From NCBI GenBank assembly GCA_964431685.1, contig CAYSLA010000207.1, positions 1-5,359 on the forward strand: a stretch of 5,359 bases of DNA, given 5' to 3'. The notes beneath the pieces were generated by a model that had not been told where the DNA came from, searched no databases, and saw only the letters and a program-made list of their open reading frames with translations. Each line of letters begins with the position of its first letter. Positions within the stretch are counted from its first letter, which is position 1. Below, in pieces: positions 4,875 to 5,359 of the stretch. The translations under genes and the position numbers were made by a program. The stretch comes from CAYSLA01 sp964431685. Its GTDB lineage: Bacteria > Armatimonadota > UBA5829.

Positions 4875-5359
4875 CGAAATCCCTTTTCCACGAATTCTAT
4901 TACCCACTCGTATTTCGCTGGATCTTTGTCCAAGAGGTACGCAATGACTCTGTTGCGGGCCTCATCGTGGGACATTCTCAGAGACTGTCTGATCTGCGAG
5001 TCACGCTCACTGGGAGTTGCGCCCAGCCTGATAGCTTCTTCGAAGTGCTTGTCGCCCTCGGCCGGGTTGCCTTCTTGGTACAGAATTGCACCCATGAGAT
5101 TGTGGGGGTGATAGCTGTCTGGTGACTCCCGCATGGCATTCATGGCTGACGCCTTTGCGGCTTCAAGATCATGCAGGTCTCGCAGTGCACCGCCGCGAGT
5201 TGTCCAAAGTGCGCTTAGAGCTGTCTTGTTCTGGATGTTTGCCGAAGATATGCCCTCTGATAGGGCGACTGCCTCTTGAGGGAGATGTGCTTGGCGCAGG
5301 GACTTGCAGGCTCGGACCCAGTACCAGGCGTCGCTCTTCAGCTCATAGAAGTGGAAGTA
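4859..5359 (-). CDS. TPR-like protein, C-terminal part (N-terminus outside window)
   Basis: The minus strand is open from the right window edge to TGA at 4861-4859, giving the last 166 residues of a larger protein. The sequence is helical and repetitive: ALSALWTTRGGALRDLHDLE with AAKASAMNAMRESPDS, then YHPHNLMGAILYQEGNPAEG with DKHFEEAIRLGATP, which match the W-LG-Y-A-F-A-P spacing of two tetratricopeptide repeats. Such repeats mediate protein-protein contacts. After them comes a charged tail with ARNRVIAYLLDKDPAKYEWVIEFVEKGF, which I do not recognise. No enzyme domain is visible in this part, so the function of the whole protein is unknown; N-terminal effector or ATPase domains may lie outside. 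The last five codons, for GHHT and the stop, lie within the right arm of the inverted repeat, so the natural C-terminus may have been replaced by repeat insertion. The gene is convergent with the toxin operon. Confidence 0.8.
   Translation of the reverse strand, partial: YFHFYELKSDAWYWVRACKSLRQAHLPQEAVALSEGISSANIQNKTALSALWTTRGGALRDLHDLEAAKASAMNAMRESPDSYHPHNLMGAILYQEGNPAEGDKHFEEAIRLGATPSERDSQIRQSLRMSHDEARNRVIAYLLDKDPAKYEWVIEFVEKGFRGHHT

Overview
The window holds a compact toxin-antitoxin cassette of the DarT/DarG type, about 2.7 kb long (about 2064-4773), between two unrelated genes that read on the opposite strand. The base composition is moderately GC-rich and translation signals are ordinary bacterial ones. 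The aldehyde dehydrogenase is closest to proteobacterial PuuC-like enzymes, so an environmental proteobacterium is the best guess. No marker gene fixes the taxonomy.

Layout: (1) 1-1535, minus strand: a nearly complete NAD(P)+-dependent aldehyde dehydrogenase, cut at its C-terminal end by the window edge. (2) 1536-2063: a gene-free stretch with a (CAGAACN) heptamer array, GC-rich short palindromes, two copies of a GTGTGGTGTCCC-type repeat, and a dyad just upstream of the first toxin. (3) 2064-2672, plus strand: first darT. (4) 2673-2960: a 288-bp spacer with short repeats. (5) 2961-3557, plus: a second, clearly homologous darT. (6) 3567-4682, plus: darG, tightly coupled to the second darT. (7) 4684-4773, plus: an N-terminal remnant that looks like a third darT. 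It stops exactly at (8) 4773-4874, an inverted-repeat element with perfect 15-bp arms that carry the same GTGTGGTGTCCC motif as the left flank. (9) 4859-5359, minus: the C-terminal part of a TPR-like protein whose stop codon lies in the right arm of that element.

Working model: DarT-family enzymes use NAD+ to ADP-ribosylate bases in single-stranded DNA, and the DarG macrodomain removes the modification while its C-terminal domain is thought to bind the toxin. The usual locus is one darT followed by one darG. Here two intact toxins, about half identical by eye and both keeping the expected conserved residues, share one full-length antitoxin, and a third toxin N-terminus lies downstream. With related repeats on both sides, this looks like a mobile or recombining DarTG locus in which toxin genes have been duplicated, diversified and lost around one antitoxin. 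The multi-toxin arrangement and the repeat-bounded cassette are the most interesting signals; the assignments come from reading motifs and have not been tested by database search.
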